Assembly (NCBI GenBank): GCA_039922875.1
Contig: JBDTDV010000071.1
Span: forward strand, 1-15,173
Source: JBDTDV01 sp039922875
GTDB taxonomy: Bacteria; Actinomycetota; Actinomycetes; Actinomycetales; Microbacteriaceae
Direction: 5' to 3'
DNA: 15,173 bases
Under the pieces are notes generated by a model. That model ran no database searches, was not told where the DNA came from, and saw only the letters and a program-made list of their open reading frames with translations. A program made the translations under genes and the position numbers. Below, in pieces: positions 15,066 to 15,173 of the stretch (positions are counted from its first letter, which is position 1; every line of letters starts with the position of its first letter).

Positions 15066-15173
15066 GTGCCCGGCGCCCCGTCGTGGTGGTCTTGCATGGC
15101 GACACCTCGCCGACCGGCGACACCATGCCGAGCGGCATGGCAGCCATCGAGGCGGTGGCCGAGGTCAGGTACA
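15062..15173 (+). CDS. probable D-isomer-specific 2-hydroxyacid dehydrogenase, N-terminus only
   Basis: Only the first 37 codons are inside the window: MSARRPVVVVLHGDTSPTG, followed by SGMAAIEAVAEVRY. A hydrophobic first strand, VVVVLHGD, then AIEAVAEVRY, resembles the N-terminus of NAD-dependent D-2-hydroxyacid dehydrogenases. No cofactor or catalytic motif can be seen yet. ATG 15062 overlaps the M20 stop by four bases, and AAGGGG lies about eight bases upstream, so co-translation with the deacylase is likely. If the family call is right, this operon and the FAD oxidoreductase operon each contain an enzyme for a D-2-hydroxyacid. Confidence 0.5.
   Translation, partial: MSARRPVVVVLHGDTSPTGDTMPSGMAAIEAVAEVRY

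Overview
The window is GC-rich DNA from an actinobacterium. Codon use is strongly G/C-ending, GTG starts and 4-base stop/start overlaps are common, and several proteins have typical actinobacterial architectures. A Microbacteriaceae-like host is my guess, not a demonstrated fact. I see no tRNA, rRNA, CRISPR array, transposase or phage gene.

Layout. (1) Bases 1-3115, all minus strand: the 3'-truncated end of a PrmC/HemK-like protein-glutamine methyltransferase, an alpha/beta hydrolase and an amidase-signature hydrolase. The last two lie 29 bases apart and probably form one operon read leftward from a divergent promoter. (2) Bases 3265-8495, plus strand: a 988-residue FAD/iron-sulfur/CCG-domain 2-hydroxyacid oxidoreductase, a succinate-semialdehyde-type aldehyde dehydrogenase and a GntR/FCD regulator, closely packed. 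(3) Bases 8500-11228: a small secreted-protein gene on the minus strand, a gene-free stretch, a decayed duplicate block full of stops and deletions, then an intact secreted protein with two Ig-like regions joined by a Thr-Pro linker, closed by a strong terminator. (4) Bases 11357-15173, plus strand: an ectoine-hydrolase-type M24 protein, a PLP aminotransferase, an M20 deacylase and the first 37 codons of a further gene, all joined by 4-base overlaps or with very little space.

How it fits together. The palindrome ATTGT-NN-ACAAT occurs three times and only at plausible promoters: twice in the divergent amidase/oxidoreductase intergenic region and once before the M24 gene, where a 14-base version is identical to the first site. 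The GntR/FCD protein encoded between them is the obvious candidate binder. This makes regions 1 (amidase and hydrolase), 2 and 4 one probable regulon, interrupted by the unrelated secreted-protein block.

The M24 protein, M20 deacylase, aminotransferase and aldehyde dehydrogenase match, step by step, the reactions known for ectoine breakdown (ring opening, deacetylation, transamination, semialdehyde oxidation). The deacylase and aminotransferase families differ from those of the characterised proteobacterial pathway. The best candidate for something undescribed is therefore a variant, GntR-controlled ectoine (or ectoine-like compound) catabolic system with extra amidase and D-2-hydroxyacid redox steps. 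The second is the decayed duplicate of the secreted-protein/M24 block.
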